From the NCBI RefSeq assembly GCF_010994275.1, contig NZ_WMCD01000012.1, positions 62,001 through 126,000 of the forward strand: a DNA stretch of 64,000 bases. The letters are read 5' to 3'. Positions 26,946 through 35,632 of the stretch are shown here, one piece after another. A program made the translations under genes and the position numbers. Positions within the stretch are counted from its first letter, which is position 1; each line of letters starts with the position of its first letter. The notes beneath the pieces are model-generated. The model was not told the origin of the DNA, made no database searches, and was given only the letters and a program-made list of their open reading frames with translations. Origin of the DNA: Cyclobacterium jeungdonense. GTDB taxonomy: Bacteria; Bacteroidota; Bacteroidia; Cytophagales; Cyclobacteriaceae.

Positions 26946-27506
26946 TTGAAACTGTATATTAAATCCATGGCAAGCCTCTGCAGCAAAATGGTAGTCAAGG
27001 ATGAATTATCTAAGCTGGGAATCCAATACATTTCCTTGGAACTGGGCGTGGTAGAATTGGAGAATCCCATCTCTACTGAGCAGAGACAACTGCTTAAGGA
27101 AAATATAATGATCTATGGATTGGATCTGCTGGACGACAAGAAGGATATTCTTGTCGAAAAAATCAAAAATACCATTATAGAAATCATCCATTACTCGGAA
27201 GCTATCCCAAAAGTGAGTCATTCTATTTTTTTGAGTCGTAAACTAGGGTACGACTATACTTACCTTTCTAACATTTTTACAGAAGTAAAAGGAATCACTA
27301 TACAGCAATACATTATCATCATCAAGATAGAAAAGGTAAAAGAGCTTATCCTTCACAATGAGCTCAACCTCTCCGAAATCGCATATAAAATGCATTATAG
27401 TAGTGCCTCCCATTTATCAAAGCAATTCAAGAAAATTACGGGAGTAACCCCTTCCATTTTTAAAGACTTGAAGATGAACCGGGCAGACAATCTCGAAAAC
27501 CTTTAA
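26946..27506 (+). CDS. Short AraC-family regulator
   Basis: This 186-residue protein has a C-terminal AraC-type double helix-turn-helix: FLSRKLGYDYTYLSNIF for the first motif and LSEIAYKMHYSSASHLSKQF with GVTPSIFK for the second (about residues 95-175). The N-terminal 60 residues (MKLYIKSMASLCSKMVVKDEL, a ferredoxin-like fold in similar proteins) resemble small Bacteroidota regulators in which Cys residues of a metal-binding-like loop often occur; only one Cys remains here. Matching this family start requires TTG at 26946; ATG 26967 would remove the first strand. Target genes are unknown. The neighbouring genes on both sides have separate promoters, so it appears to be a single-gene unit. Confidence 0.85.
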   Translation: MKLYIKSMASLCSKMVVKDELSKLGIQYISLELGVVELENPISTEQRQLLKENIMIYGLDLLDDKKDILVEKIKNTIIEIIHYSEAIPKVSHSIFLSRKLGYDYTYLSNIFTEVKGITIQQYIIIIKIEKVKELILHNELNLSEIAYKMHYSSASHLSKQFKKITGVTPSIFKDLKMNRADNLENL

Positions 27507-27844
27507 ACCCCGTACTGGGTTTTATTCTCCACAATCAGCTCACAGCACATCTAGAAAGTCAGGGAATATGATGCATCATTTTTTTTACTGCATTATAGGT
27601 CATTTGTAATTCATTTTTGTCAAAAAAGGGACATTCACCCTTAAAATCGACCCAGTAAAAGACCGGATTTTCCTCAAATTTTAATTTCAGTTTTCTGAAA
27701 AGCATTTTCATTTATCCAAATAACAAATAAAACTATACTATTGTGGATAAAACACAAATTAATATTTGGAATATGTGAGATTTATAACATAAATGAAGAA
27801 AAGAGTATAGTTTACCGGGCTGAGCATAGCCTAATTTTGTGGTA
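27507..27844 (+). other. Intergenic region upstream of the ice-binding-like gene (338 bp)
   Basis: No coding sequence was seen. It holds a perfect 10-bp inverted repeat, AAACTATACT at 27730-27739 and AGTATAGTTT at 27804-27813, with 64 bases between, and a -7 box close to the next start. The rest is AT-rich and unremarkable. Confidence 0.5.
27832..27839 (+). promoter_or_regulatory. TAnnTTTG -7 box of the ice-binding-like gene
   Basis: TAATTTTG fits the -7 consensus and lies 24 bp before ATG 27863. A partial -33 element (GTTTA) is near 27810. If used, transcription would begin around 27846, which supports ATG 27863 over ATG 27845. Confidence 0.4.
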
Positions 27845-27862
27845 ATGGAAAAATTATACAGT

Positions 27863-30550
27863 ATGAAAAGGAAAAATTACAAAACGAGATTATGGCTGAC
27901 CGCTCTGGCAGCCGTATCCATAGGCGCCTTGTTTGGAGGATGCAAAGATGAGTTTGAAGAAGTATTGGGCATTTGCCCGGAAGTTGAATCTACGAATCCT
28001 GATAAGGATGCTGTTGGCATTCAATTGAACAACGAAATTAGCGTCACCTTTAATGAAGCCATGAATCCCGCAAGCATCTCGCCGGGTGTTTTTAGTCTAA
28101 AAGTGGTCAATGCTTCTGCTTCCGGCAGGATGGCAATCGCTTCCGAGGCACCTGAGGAAATTACCGGAGAATTAACTTTCGAGGAAGAAACTAACAAAAT
28201 GAGTTTTAAACCTGATGTGGATCTTCTTCCTAACACTACCTATACCGGAAGGGTGGAACCGGTTGTAGCAGATAAAATGGGAAATGTGTTGCAAGCTGCC
28301 TATGAGTGGAACTTCACTACTGGCGTTTCACCTGCCGTAACCTCCACAAGCCCTGCCAATCAGGCCAACGGAGTCCCCCTTGACCAAACGATCACAGCTA
28401 CCTTTAGTACAGAAATGGATGCATCAACCATCACTGCGGCTAGCTATAAATTAATGGCAGGTACCACGGTGGTTACAGGCGAGGTGACCTATTCAGATAA
28501 CACGGCAAGCTTTGACCCGGAAAACGACTTGTTGGCCGCAACAACCTATACAGGCACCATTACCATGGAGGCTAAAACCAAAGATGGAATCCCAATGGCT
28601 ATAGCATATAACTGGACCTTCGACACTGGAACTGCTCCGAGAGTTTTGGCTATTGATCCCCTTGACCTGGCTACAGGTGTTTCTATAAATAAGATCATCA
28701 AAGTCACCTTCAGTGAGCCGATGGAACCTGCCACGATTACCGCTGCTTCCTTCACTGTGAGCAATGGTTCAACACCAGTGTCCGGTACCGTCACTTATTC
28801 TGAATCTACAGCGGTTTTCACTCCAGCCGAGAGCTTACTGGTCAATACCACTTATTCAGTAAGTATCAATAAATTGGCGAAAAATTCCACTGAAGTTTCG
28901 ATGGCCCAGGATTTTGAAAGCAAATTCACCACCGGCAATTCTTCCATTCCAGAAGTGACCACTACCGATCCTGCGGACAATGCAACTAGCGTTGCACTGA
29001 ATAAAGCAGTCATGGCCACTTTCAGTGAAGCAATGGATCATGCAACCATTACAGAAAGCACTTTTACGTTAACGCAAGGGAATACAGCTGTAGCCGGAAC
29101 GGTATCCTATAGTGGAGCAACGGCGTCATTTAAGCCTACCAGCGCCCTTTCAGCCAATCTTACTTACACGGGAACCATCACTACCGGGGCCATGAATGCT
29201 GCCGGAGCAGGCCTGGCAGAAGATTATGTTTGGACGTTCACCACGGTAGCGATGGGTGTTCCAGCGGTACTTTCTACCGATCCAATGAACAATGCAACCA
29301 ATGTAGCCCTCAATAAAGTTGTGAAAGCTACTTTCAGTGAAGGAATGGCACCCGCAACCATCACAGGAAACACTTTTACGTTAACCCAAGGGAATACAAC
29401 AGTAGCTGGAACGGTATCCTATAGTGGTACTACAGCGTCATTTACGCCTACTAACCCACTTTCTTACAATCTTACCTACACAGGTACCATCACTACGGGA
29501 GCAGAGAATGTTGCCGGAACAGGCCTGGCAGAAGAATATGTTTGGACGTTCACGATGGTGCCTCCAACGACCCCTGAGGTTCTTTCAACTGATCCTATGA
29601 ATAATGCGGAAAATGTTCCTCAAAACAAGGTGGTAAGGGCAACATTCAGTAAGGCCATGGATCCGGCGTCGATCTCCGGAATGACATTTACCCTTCAACA
29701 AGGTACAGAAAATGTTTCCGGAAGCGTTTCTTATAGTGGAACTACCGCTTCGTTTACTCCAGCCAGTTTGCTTTCGCCTAATCTATCCTACACTGCCACC
29801 ATTTCAACAGGGGCAAAAAGTGAGGAAGGTGTAGCGCTGGAAAGTGATTATGTCTGGAATTTCAACATTGAAAATCCAGTCTCTCCTTATTTTGTAGACC
29901 TTAATACTGCAGAAAGGTTTGGTATTTTTGCTGCCACCGGAGTCAGTAACAATGCAGGCTTCAGCGAGATCCGAAATTTAGATGTGGGTATCTCACCGGG
30001 TGTCCGCACCTCGGTAACCGGATTCCCACCGGCAATCGTGGAAAACGGAGCCATTTTCGCTTCGGATGATGTATCACCTTCCGGCGTGGCAGCGATGCTA
30101 TCAAAGGCAAAACTAGACCTGACAGCGGCTTATTTATTTGCTGAAGGAGCAACTACCCCTGCACCGGCAACAGTAGAAGGCGACCAGGGAGGCAAAACCC
30201 TTGCACCGGGGATTTACAAATCCACTTCTACCCTTTTGATTCAAAATGGTGATTTGACACTTGATGCACAGGGTAATCCCAATGCGGTTTGGATTTTTCA
30301 GATTGCATCCGGTTTCACGACTGTAGGCGGAGCAGGTGGAAACATCATATTGAGTGGCGGTGCTCAAGCCAAAAATATCTTTTGGCAAATCGGAAGTTCC
30401 GCTACCATTGGCGATAACACCAAATTCCATGGAAATGTATTGGCACGCACCTCCATCACCATGAATTCCGGTGCAACCATAGTAGGCAGATTACTGGTCC
30501 TAAATGGCGCCGTGGTAATGACCGATACAAACACCATCGAAAGACCTTAA
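27863..30550 (+). CDS. Surface protein with six Ig-like (Big_5) repeats and a DUF3494 ice-binding-like domain
   Basis: This 895-residue protein has a lipoprotein signal with a lipobox ending in LFGGC. Six SbsA-type Ig-like repeats of about 100 residues follow, each with a core like ATFSEAMDPATI and ending in WTFTTG. The last 220 residues form a DUF3494 domain: AERFGIFAATGVSNNAG, GIYKSTSTLLIQNGDLTLDAQG, WIFQIASGFTTVGG, IFWQIGSSATIGDNTKFHGNVLA and MNSGATIVGRLL (given as separate pieces). Known of the family: a beta-solenoid that binds ice in some polar organisms but is also widespread in non-polar ones. With the OmpA-type gene 10 bp downstream it probably forms a surface adhesin-anchor unit. 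ATG 27845 is an alternative start. Confidence 0.88.
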   Translation: MKRKNYKTRLWLTALAAVSIGALFGGCKDEFEEVLGICPEVESTNPDKDAVGIQLNNEISVTFNEAMNPASISPGVFSLKVVNASASGRMAIASEAPEEITGELTFEEETNKMSFKPDVDLLPNTTYTGRVEPVVADKMGNVLQAAYEWNFTTGVSPAVTSTSPANQANGVPLDQTITATFSTEMDASTITAASYKLMAGTTVVTGEVTYSDNTASFDPENDLLAATTYTGTITMEAKTKDGIPMAIAYNWTFDTGTAPRVLAIDPLDLATGVSINKIIKVTFSEPMEPATITAASFTVSNGSTPVSGTVTYSESTAVFTPAESLLVNTTYSVSINKLAKNSTEVSMAQDFESKFTTGNSSIPEVTTTDPADNATSVALNKAVMATFSEAMDHATITESTFTLTQGNTAVAGTVSYSGATASFKPTSALSANLTYTGTITTGAMNAAGAGLAEDYVWTFTTVAMGVPAVLSTDPMNNATNVALNKVVKATFSEGMAPATITGNTFTLTQGNTTVAGTVSYSGTTASFTPTNPLSYNLTYTGTITTGAENVAGTGLAEEYVWTFTMVPPTTPEVLSTDPMNNAENVPQNKVVRATFSKAMDPASISGMTFTLQQGTENVSGSVSYSGTTASFTPASLLSPNLSYTATISTGAKSEEGVALESDYVWNFNIENPVSPYFVDLNTAERFGIFAATGVSNNAGFSEIRNLDVGISPGVRTSVTGFPPAIVENGAIFASDDVSPSGVAAMLSKAKLDLTAAYLFAEGATTPAPATVEGDQGGKTLAPGIYKSTSTLLIQNGDLTLDAQGNPNAVWIFQIASGFTTVGGAGGNIILSGGAQAKNIFWQIGSSATIGDNTKFHGNVLARTSITMNSGATIVGRLLVLNGAVVMTDTNTIERP
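28950..29570 (+). repeat. Two near-identical 312-bp repeat units inside the Ig-like region
   Basis: Repeats four and five of the Ig-like array align at an exact offset of 312 bp (104 codons). Examples are ACGTTAAC at 29066 and 29378, and GGAACGGTATCCTATAGTGG at 29096 and 29408. The other repeats are similar only at protein level, so these two come from a recent in-frame duplication. Confidence 0.8.
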
Positions 30551-30560
30551 TCTTAAAAAA

Positions 30561-32564
30561 ATGAAATTAACATTAAACAATAAAATGGGATCGCGCAAGG
30601 CGTGGTCCCCATTTAACCCTATCAATAAAAGCATCCTTTTCGGTGGCTTGATTTTTATGGGCATTCAGGCACCTCTTGTGGCACAAGAAGCCCAGTTTAC
30701 CAAACCATCCTGGTGGTTTGGTGCCGCTGCCGGTGCCAATATCAATTTCAGTCACGGAACGACCCAGCAATTGAATTCGAATTTGACCATACCCGCCGCA
30801 TTCAACAAGGGCAATGGTGTGGGGCTGTATATTGCACCACTCTTGGAGTATTACCGTCCGGAATCAAGATGGGGAATGATGCTTCAGACAGGATACGATT
30901 CCCGGAGAAGTACTTTCGAGCAAATACTCACTCCCTGCAATTGCCCAGCGGACTTGTCAACTAACCTTAGTTATTTGACGGTAGAACCCAGCCTACGATT
31001 TGCCCCGTTCAGGTCCAACTTTTACTTGTATGCAGGCCCGAGAATTGCCTTAAATTTATCGAATGAATTTACCTATCAGTTGGGAATCAATCCGGAATTT
31101 CCGGATCAGGCGCTCAGTCCTGAGGTCAACGGTGAGTTCAGCAATACCAATAAAAACCTAATTTCAATGCAGGTAGGGGCTGGACATGATATTCCGCTTT
31201 CTTCTCAAAGCAGAAAATTGCAAGCTGTACTTTCTCCCTTCGTTTCTTTTCAACCCTATTTTGGTCAGAATCCAAGGTCTTCGGAATCATGGACATTGAC
31301 TACCATTAGGATAGGAGCGGCATTGAAGTTTGGAAAAGGGCGTGCAATTCCTCCTGTCACTCCTCAACCGGCTGCTTATGTGGAGCCAACTGTAGGGTTT
31401 ACAGTTAACTCTCCTGAAAACCTTCCTTTGGAAAAGCGAATTACTGAAACCTTCCCTCTTCGGAATCATGTATATTTTAATCATGGATCCACTGAAATCC
31501 CCAATCGCTATGCGAGGCTGGATAAAGGGCAAGTACTGGATTTTAACCAGTTGGAAGTGTTTGCTCCCAAAGACCTTTCAGGCCGGTCTGACCGACAAAT
31601 GACGGTCTACTACAATGTCCTGAATATTGTAGGGTACCGATTGGTGAAAAATCCATCTGCATCGATCAACCTGATTGGGTCTTCTGAGACAGGAGCCCTG
31701 GAAGGCGCCAAAATGGCTGAATCCGTTAAACAGTATTTGGTAGGCACCTGGGGCATCGCTGCATCACGAATCGCAACTGAGGGAGTCACAGCGCCCAGGA
31801 AATCTGCCAATACCCTCGCTAATTCCTCTGAACGTGAGCTGCTGATTGATGGAGACCGCAGGGTGTCCATCGAAAGCAGTTCTCCTGGCTTATTAAAGGA
31901 ATTTAAAGGTGGATTGGACAAGCCTCTTACGATGGACGCACCAGAAGAAAGTTACGTAACGTTTGAAGTTGAAGGTGCCGTAGACGCATTCCGTTCATGG
32001 AGTCTTGAATTCAAAGATGATCAGGGAAATGTGCAAACATTTGGGCCTTATACAGAAGAAAAGGTACGTATTCCTGGTAAGTTGATTTTGGGAGATAAAC
32101 CGGAGGGTAATTACCTTATTACTATGGAAGGCCTGACTGAAAGTGGTCATATTGTAAGAAAGGAAGCCACTACCAATATAGTACAATGGACCCCTCCTAG
32201 CAGTGAAGAGGCGATGAGATTCAGTGTGATTTATGAATTCAATGACGCAAAAGCCATTTCTTCGTATGAAAAATACCTGACTGAAACCGTCTCACCCAAA
32301 ATTAGCCACGGTGCATCCGTTATCATTTGTGGCCATACAGACCTGATTGGAGAAGAAGCATACAATAGGGGATTATCCCTTGCAAGAGCCAATGACGTCA
32401 AAAGTATACTTGAGAAAAGCCTGCTAAATTCAGGAACAAACAATGTAAAATTTGATATACAGGGGATGGGTGAGGATGAAAAGATTTCTCCCTTTAAAAA
32501 TCATTATCCCGAGGAACGGGCTTATAACCGTACAGTGATCATTGACGTAATGCCTGGAAAATAA
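30561..32564 (+). CDS. OmpA-family outer-membrane protein with N-terminal barrel
   Basis: This 667-residue protein has a long signal region ending in LVAQEAQ (near residue 44). Residues about 50-260 look like an outer-membrane beta-barrel (alternating pattern, GVGLYIAPLLEYY, LYAGPRIALNLS). A degenerate OmpA-like domain lies near 350-440 (INLIGSSETGALEGAKMAESVKQYL), then a beta-sandwich linker, and a standard OmpA C-terminal peptidoglycan-binding domain at the end (VIICGHTDLIGEEAYNRGLSLARA). It starts 10 bp after the ice-binding-like gene, so both are co-transcribed. I infer that it anchors the envelope to peptidoglycan and may hold or export its partner. A Rho-independent-like hairpin follows at 32641. 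Confidence 0.85.
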   Translation: MKLTLNNKMGSRKAWSPFNPINKSILFGGLIFMGIQAPLVAQEAQFTKPSWWFGAAAGANINFSHGTTQQLNSNLTIPAAFNKGNGVGLYIAPLLEYYRPESRWGMMLQTGYDSRRSTFEQILTPCNCPADLSTNLSYLTVEPSLRFAPFRSNFYLYAGPRIALNLSNEFTYQLGINPEFPDQALSPEVNGEFSNTNKNLISMQVGAGHDIPLSSQSRKLQAVLSPFVSFQPYFGQNPRSSESWTLTTIRIGAALKFGKGRAIPPVTPQPAAYVEPTVGFTVNSPENLPLEKRITETFPLRNHVYFNHGSTEIPNRYARLDKGQVLDFNQLEVFAPKDLSGRSDRQMTVYYNVLNIVGYRLVKNPSASINLIGSSETGALEGAKMAESVKQYLVGTWGIAASRIATEGVTAPRKSANTLANSSERELLIDGDRRVSIESSSPGLLKEFKGGLDKPLTMDAPEESYVTFEVEGAVDAFRSWSLEFKDDQGNVQTFGPYTEEKVRIPGKLILGDKPEGNYLITMEGLTESGHIVRKEATTNIVQWTPPSSEEAMRFSVIYEFNDAKAISSYEKYLTETVSPKISHGASVIICGHTDLIGEEAYNRGLSLARANDVKSILEKSLLNSGTNNVKFDIQGMGEDEKISPFKNHYPEERAYNRTVIIDVMPGK

Positions 32565-32640
32565 TACTTATAAATCAGTTGCAGTTCCATAAGGATCTGT
32601 CAACCGAAAAATTTAGATGGCGTTACTTAAATGGAATGAA

Positions 32641-32675
32641 AGACAGGGGGCTTAATTTGGCCCCTTGTTTCATTT
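32641..32675 (+). terminator. Terminator after the OmpA-type gene
   Basis: ACAGGGGGC (32643-32651) pairs with GCCCCTTGT (32660-32668) with one G-T pair and an 8-base loop, and the following bases are T-rich (TTTCATTTT). It lies about 80 bp after the stop codon. Confidence 0.7.
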
Positions 32676-32790
32676 TGGTCAAATTAGTTTCCTTACCGCA
32701 TTTTGAGAAGTACCTATGAATAGTTTGAGTTTCAGCAACTCTTTGCACATGTGCTGGTCATTATAGTTCAGTATGGTAACAGACCAATCA

Positions 32791-32811
32791 TATACCTTTA
32801 TAGAAGGTATA
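32791..32811. promoter_or_regulatory. Inverted repeat TATACCTT-N5-AAGGTATA
   Basis: Perfect 8-base arms with a 5-base spacer, 122 bp upstream of the DJ-1/PfpI start. The stretch 32565-32932 around it (368 bp) contains no gene other than this and the terminator at 32641. A regulator site for the downstream gene is possible; the binder is unknown. Confidence 0.4.
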
Positions 32812-32932
32812 CACCATGATGTTTCAGCCGCATGTTGCTTTTATAATAGAATGGCACTCTTCGTCAGCTGATATTGTTCTTTAAAAAATGACTGATAAAA
32901 TAAATTTTAAATCACAATCTAAATTTCAAGAG

Positions 32933-33508
32933 ATGAAAAAAGTATTGTTTTTAACTGGCGATTTTACAGAAGATTATGAAACGATGGTTCCTTTTCAAAT
33001 GCTGGAACTAATAGGCTATACGGTTCATGCCGTTTGCCCCGACAAGAAAAAAGGCGATACGGTCAAAACGGCCATTCACGATTTTGAAGGTGACCAGACC
33101 TATACTGAAAAGCCCGGACATCTTTTTAAATTAAATTACAGCTTTGACGATGTGAAGGTTAATGATTATGACGGTCTGGTCATACCAGGAGGAAGAGCAC
33201 CTGAATACCTGAGATTAAATAAAAAAGTGCTTGAAATAGTAAACCATTTTTTCGCAGAAAATAAACCTGTTGCTGCCATCTGCCACGGTATCCAGATCTT
33301 AACCACCGCGGGTGTTGTTAAAGGCAGGAAACTCACTGCCTATCCAGCGGTAGGACCGGAAGTTACCACTGCAGGGGGAGAATTTCAAGATATTCCTGTT
33401 GACAAAGCCTTTGTAGATGGTAACCTGGTTACCTCTCCTGCCTGGCCTGCCCATGCCGCTTTCATTAGGGAATTCATGAAAATTATGGGATCAAAAATTG
33501 AATTATAG
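32933..33508 (+). CDS. DJ-1/PfpI family protein
   Basis: I chose ATG 32933 (191 residues), which begins MKKVLFLTGDFTEDYE, the typical first strand of the family; the frame opens at 32888 but the extra 15 residues look unrelated. The nucleophile-elbow motif AICHG (Cys near residue 115) and the preceding GLVIPGGRAPEYLR are conserved. The fold is shared by intracellular peptidases, glyoxalase III-type enzymes and stress chaperones, so the exact reaction is open; protein or metabolite deglycation or stress protection is likely. It stands alone, between a terminator upstream and an inverted repeat downstream that separates it from the convergent kinase gene. Confidence 0.88.
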   Translation: MKKVLFLTGDFTEDYETMVPFQMLELIGYTVHAVCPDKKKGDTVKTAIHDFEGDQTYTEKPGHLFKLNYSFDDVKVNDYDGLVIPGGRAPEYLRLNKKVLEIVNHFFAENKPVAAICHGIQILTTAGVVKGRKLTAYPAVGPEVTTAGGEFQDIPVDKAFVDGNLVTSPAWPAHAAFIREFMKIMGSKIEL

Positions 33509-33572
33509 TTTGTTCTACCTCATTTACCGATCCATTATCATTCAAAGCGGGTATTTGTTTATAATCTTTAGG

Positions 33573-33609
33573 ATCATCCCCAGTTGATTTTACATCACAG
33601 GGGGATGAT
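33573..33609. terminator. Inverted repeat between convergent genes
   Basis: ATCATCCCC (33573-33581) pairs perfectly with GGGGATGAT (33601-33609) around a 19-base loop. It lies between the ends of the DJ-1 gene and the minus-strand kinase gene, 64 and 98 bp away. No T-run follows on either strand, so termination is plausible but not certain. Confidence 0.45.
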
Positions 33610-33707
33610 TACTAACCTTTGAAACAGGAGGGCAGCATGCATTCTGTCATTATGGTGCTTGGTATTGAAAGTACCCGGGCCAGAGTTAATAAAAGGATCT
33701 CAATCAA

Positions 33708-34829
33708 TTAGTTACGTGGATTTTTTGGCAGCGTGAAATAAAAGGTGCTTCCCTTACCGGGTTCTGAATTTGCGCCGATGGTTCCTCCATGGATTTCAAG
33801 GATTCGCCTGCATGCCGAAAGACCAATCCCTGTACCTGAAATACGGTCATGTGAATGAAGTCTTTTCATAAATCCAAATATTTTTTCGGCATATTCCATT
33901 TTAAAACCAATCCCATTGTCTTTGACAAAAACAATTATTTCATCGCCATGATCTTCAAAATCTATCGTTACAAGTGGATCCGCTTTGGATTGGTATTTTA
34001 GTGCATTGCCAAAAAGATTCTGAAAAAGCCGCACCAATTTAATCTTATCTCCTCGAATTACTGGCAAGGCAGCAATTTCGAATCTAGCCTTGCTTTTTGT
34101 TACCTGATCCTGCATCATATCCAAAGCATATTCACACACTTCATTTAAAGAAACCTCTGCAAATTCAATCTCATTCCCGTCAATTTTGGAGTACTCGAGC
34201 AGGTCTTTGATCATCAGTTTCATCCGCTGGGCATTACCTTTAATAAGTGTAAAATACTTGCTATCCTGGCTTTCAGCGGGAAAATGCCCATTTTGTTCCA
34301 ACAAACTGATCAATCCTGATATGGTATTCAAGGGAGCCTGTAAATCATGGGAGGCAGTATAAGCGAATTCTTCCAGTTCCTGATTGACTTGCTTTAACCG
34401 CTGCACAGATTGCTCCGCCTTCTCTCTGGCTTTCTTTAATTCCAACTCATAAAGTTTACGCTGAGTGATATCCAGCACGGAAAACCGATAAACCGGCTGG
34501 AGACCTGAACGTCCAGGAATACGCATGGCATTGACCAATGTCGGTAATTTGGTTAATCCTTTTGTTTTAAGCTCGATGTTTATTTCAGAAACTTCTCCTT
34601 GCATTTGCAGTAAGGGCATCAGATGTGTTTCAAAATAAATTTTTCCTCCAACGCCTAATAAATCCTGAAACGATTTTTCTAGGACAATTTCATTCCAGGC
34701 ATAGCCTAACCAACCCAGCAGTGTGTTATTTATTTTGACTATAAGCCCGTCCTCGCGCATGGACAGGTACCCAAAAGGAGCATTTTGGTAAAGATCTTCT
34801 GCGTCTTCTATGAATGGCTGGGAATTCAA
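33708..34829 (-). CDS. PAS-domain histidine kinase paired with an RsbQ-type hydrolase
   Basis: This 373-residue protein has no membrane segment. A PAS domain covers about residues 12-125 (APFGYLSMREDGLIVKINN), a short coiled coil 125-155, a HisKA domain with His161 in TASHDLQAPLNT, and a HATPase domain (NLFGNALKY, DNGIGF, GTGIGLSACRRI). Cytoplasmic PAS kinases of this type sense small ligands or redox state. The start is TTG 34829, overlapping the hydrolase stop by 4 bases (TTGA), so translation of the two genes is coupled. No response regulator is adjacent. In Bacillus the RsbQ hydrolase feeds the PAS domain of phosphatase RsbP; here the PAS domain sits on a kinase, an analogous arrangement. 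Confidence 0.88.
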   Translation of the reverse strand: MNSQPFIEDAEDLYQNAPFGYLSMREDGLIVKINNTLLGWLGYAWNEIVLEKSFQDLLGVGGKIYFETHLMPLLQMQGEVSEINIELKTKGLTKLPTLVNAMRIPGRSGLQPVYRFSVLDITQRKLYELELKKAREKAEQSVQRLKQVNQELEEFAYTASHDLQAPLNTISGLISLLEQNGHFPAESQDSKYFTLIKGNAQRMKLMIKDLLEYSKIDGNEIEFAEVSLNEVCEYALDMMQDQVTKSKARFEIAALPVIRGDKIKLVRLFQNLFGNALKYQSKADPLVTIDFEDHGDEIIVFVKDNGIGFKMEYAEKIFGFMKRLHSHDRISGTGIGLSACRRILEIHGGTIGANSEPGKGSTFYFTLPKNPRN

Positions 34830-35632
34830 TGGCCGGTAGTTAGAAAGTTTTGGATACTAGAAATTACTTGATCTGGAGCAGTGAGGTGAGGACAATGACC
34901 GGATGCAGACAAAAGGAAATACTTGCTTTCAGGCATCTTTTTGTGAACATATTCGCCAACCTTCACCGGGGCGATTATATCCGGATGACATTGAATAATC
35001 AACGATGGGGTCAAAACCTGGGATAAATCTTCTCTATTGTCACCCAGAAAAGTCACCTTGGCAAAATGCTTGGCGATTTCAGGATTCATATTGCAAAAAC
35101 TGTTTCTGAGTTCTTCAGAATATTCGGGCATTTCCGGATTTCCAACTATCACAGGAGTAATATGGCTGGACCAGCCCAAATAATTACTTTCTAGTGTTTC
35201 TACCAATTCATCAATATCCTCACTTGAAAAGCCCCCAAAATAGCCCTCCTTATTGATGTAGCATGGAGAAGGCCCTATCATTATTAGCTTTTCAAACAGA
35301 TCGGGCCGTTTAATGGAGGCAAGTGCTCCAATTATGCTGCTGACTGAATGCCCTACAAAAATTACGTTCTGAAGATCCAGTTCATCACAAATTTCAATGA
35401 GATCTTCAGCATACCCGTTAAGAGAATTGTATTTTTCAAAATCGTACGCACTTTGATCTGATTTTCCCGAACCTACATGGTCAAACAAAATAATCTGGTA
35501 CTCTCTTTCAAAAGAAGGCGTGATGTACCGCCACATTTGTTGGTCGCAACCGAACCCATGGGCAAAAACCATCGGCTGAACCCCATTTCCTGAAATTTTA
35601 ATATTATTTCTAACTATTATTTCTTTATTCAT
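34826..35632 (-). CDS. RsbQ-like alpha/beta hydrolase
   Basis: This 268-residue protein from ATG 35632 (TTG 35638 is possible) has the core-domain hydrolase fold. The catalytic triad sits at almost the Bacillus RsbQ numbering: Ser96 in GHSVS, Asp218 in CHPDIIAP and His246 in SGHCPHL. The close relatives are RsbQ and the plant receptors D14/KAI2. RsbQ generates or binds an unknown small hydrophobic ligand that is passed to a PAS domain. Here the PAS kinase gene follows with a 4-base overlap, which strongly suggests the same partnership. I infer a hydrolase-plus-PAS sensory unit for an energy or metabolite signal. An ordinary esterase is the alternative. Confidence 0.88.
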   Translation of the reverse strand: MNKEIIVRNNIKISGNGVQPMVFAHGFGCDQQMWRYITPSFEREYQIILFDHVGSGKSDQSAYDFEKYNSLNGYAEDLIEICDELDLQNVIFVGHSVSSIIGALASIKRPDLFEKLIMIGPSPCYINKEGYFGGFSSEDIDELVETLESNYLGWSSHITPVIVGNPEMPEYSEELRNSFCNMNPEIAKHFAKVTFLGDNREDLSQVLTPSLIIQCHPDIIAPVKVGEYVHKKMPESKYFLLSASGHCPHLTAPDQVISSIQNFLTTGH

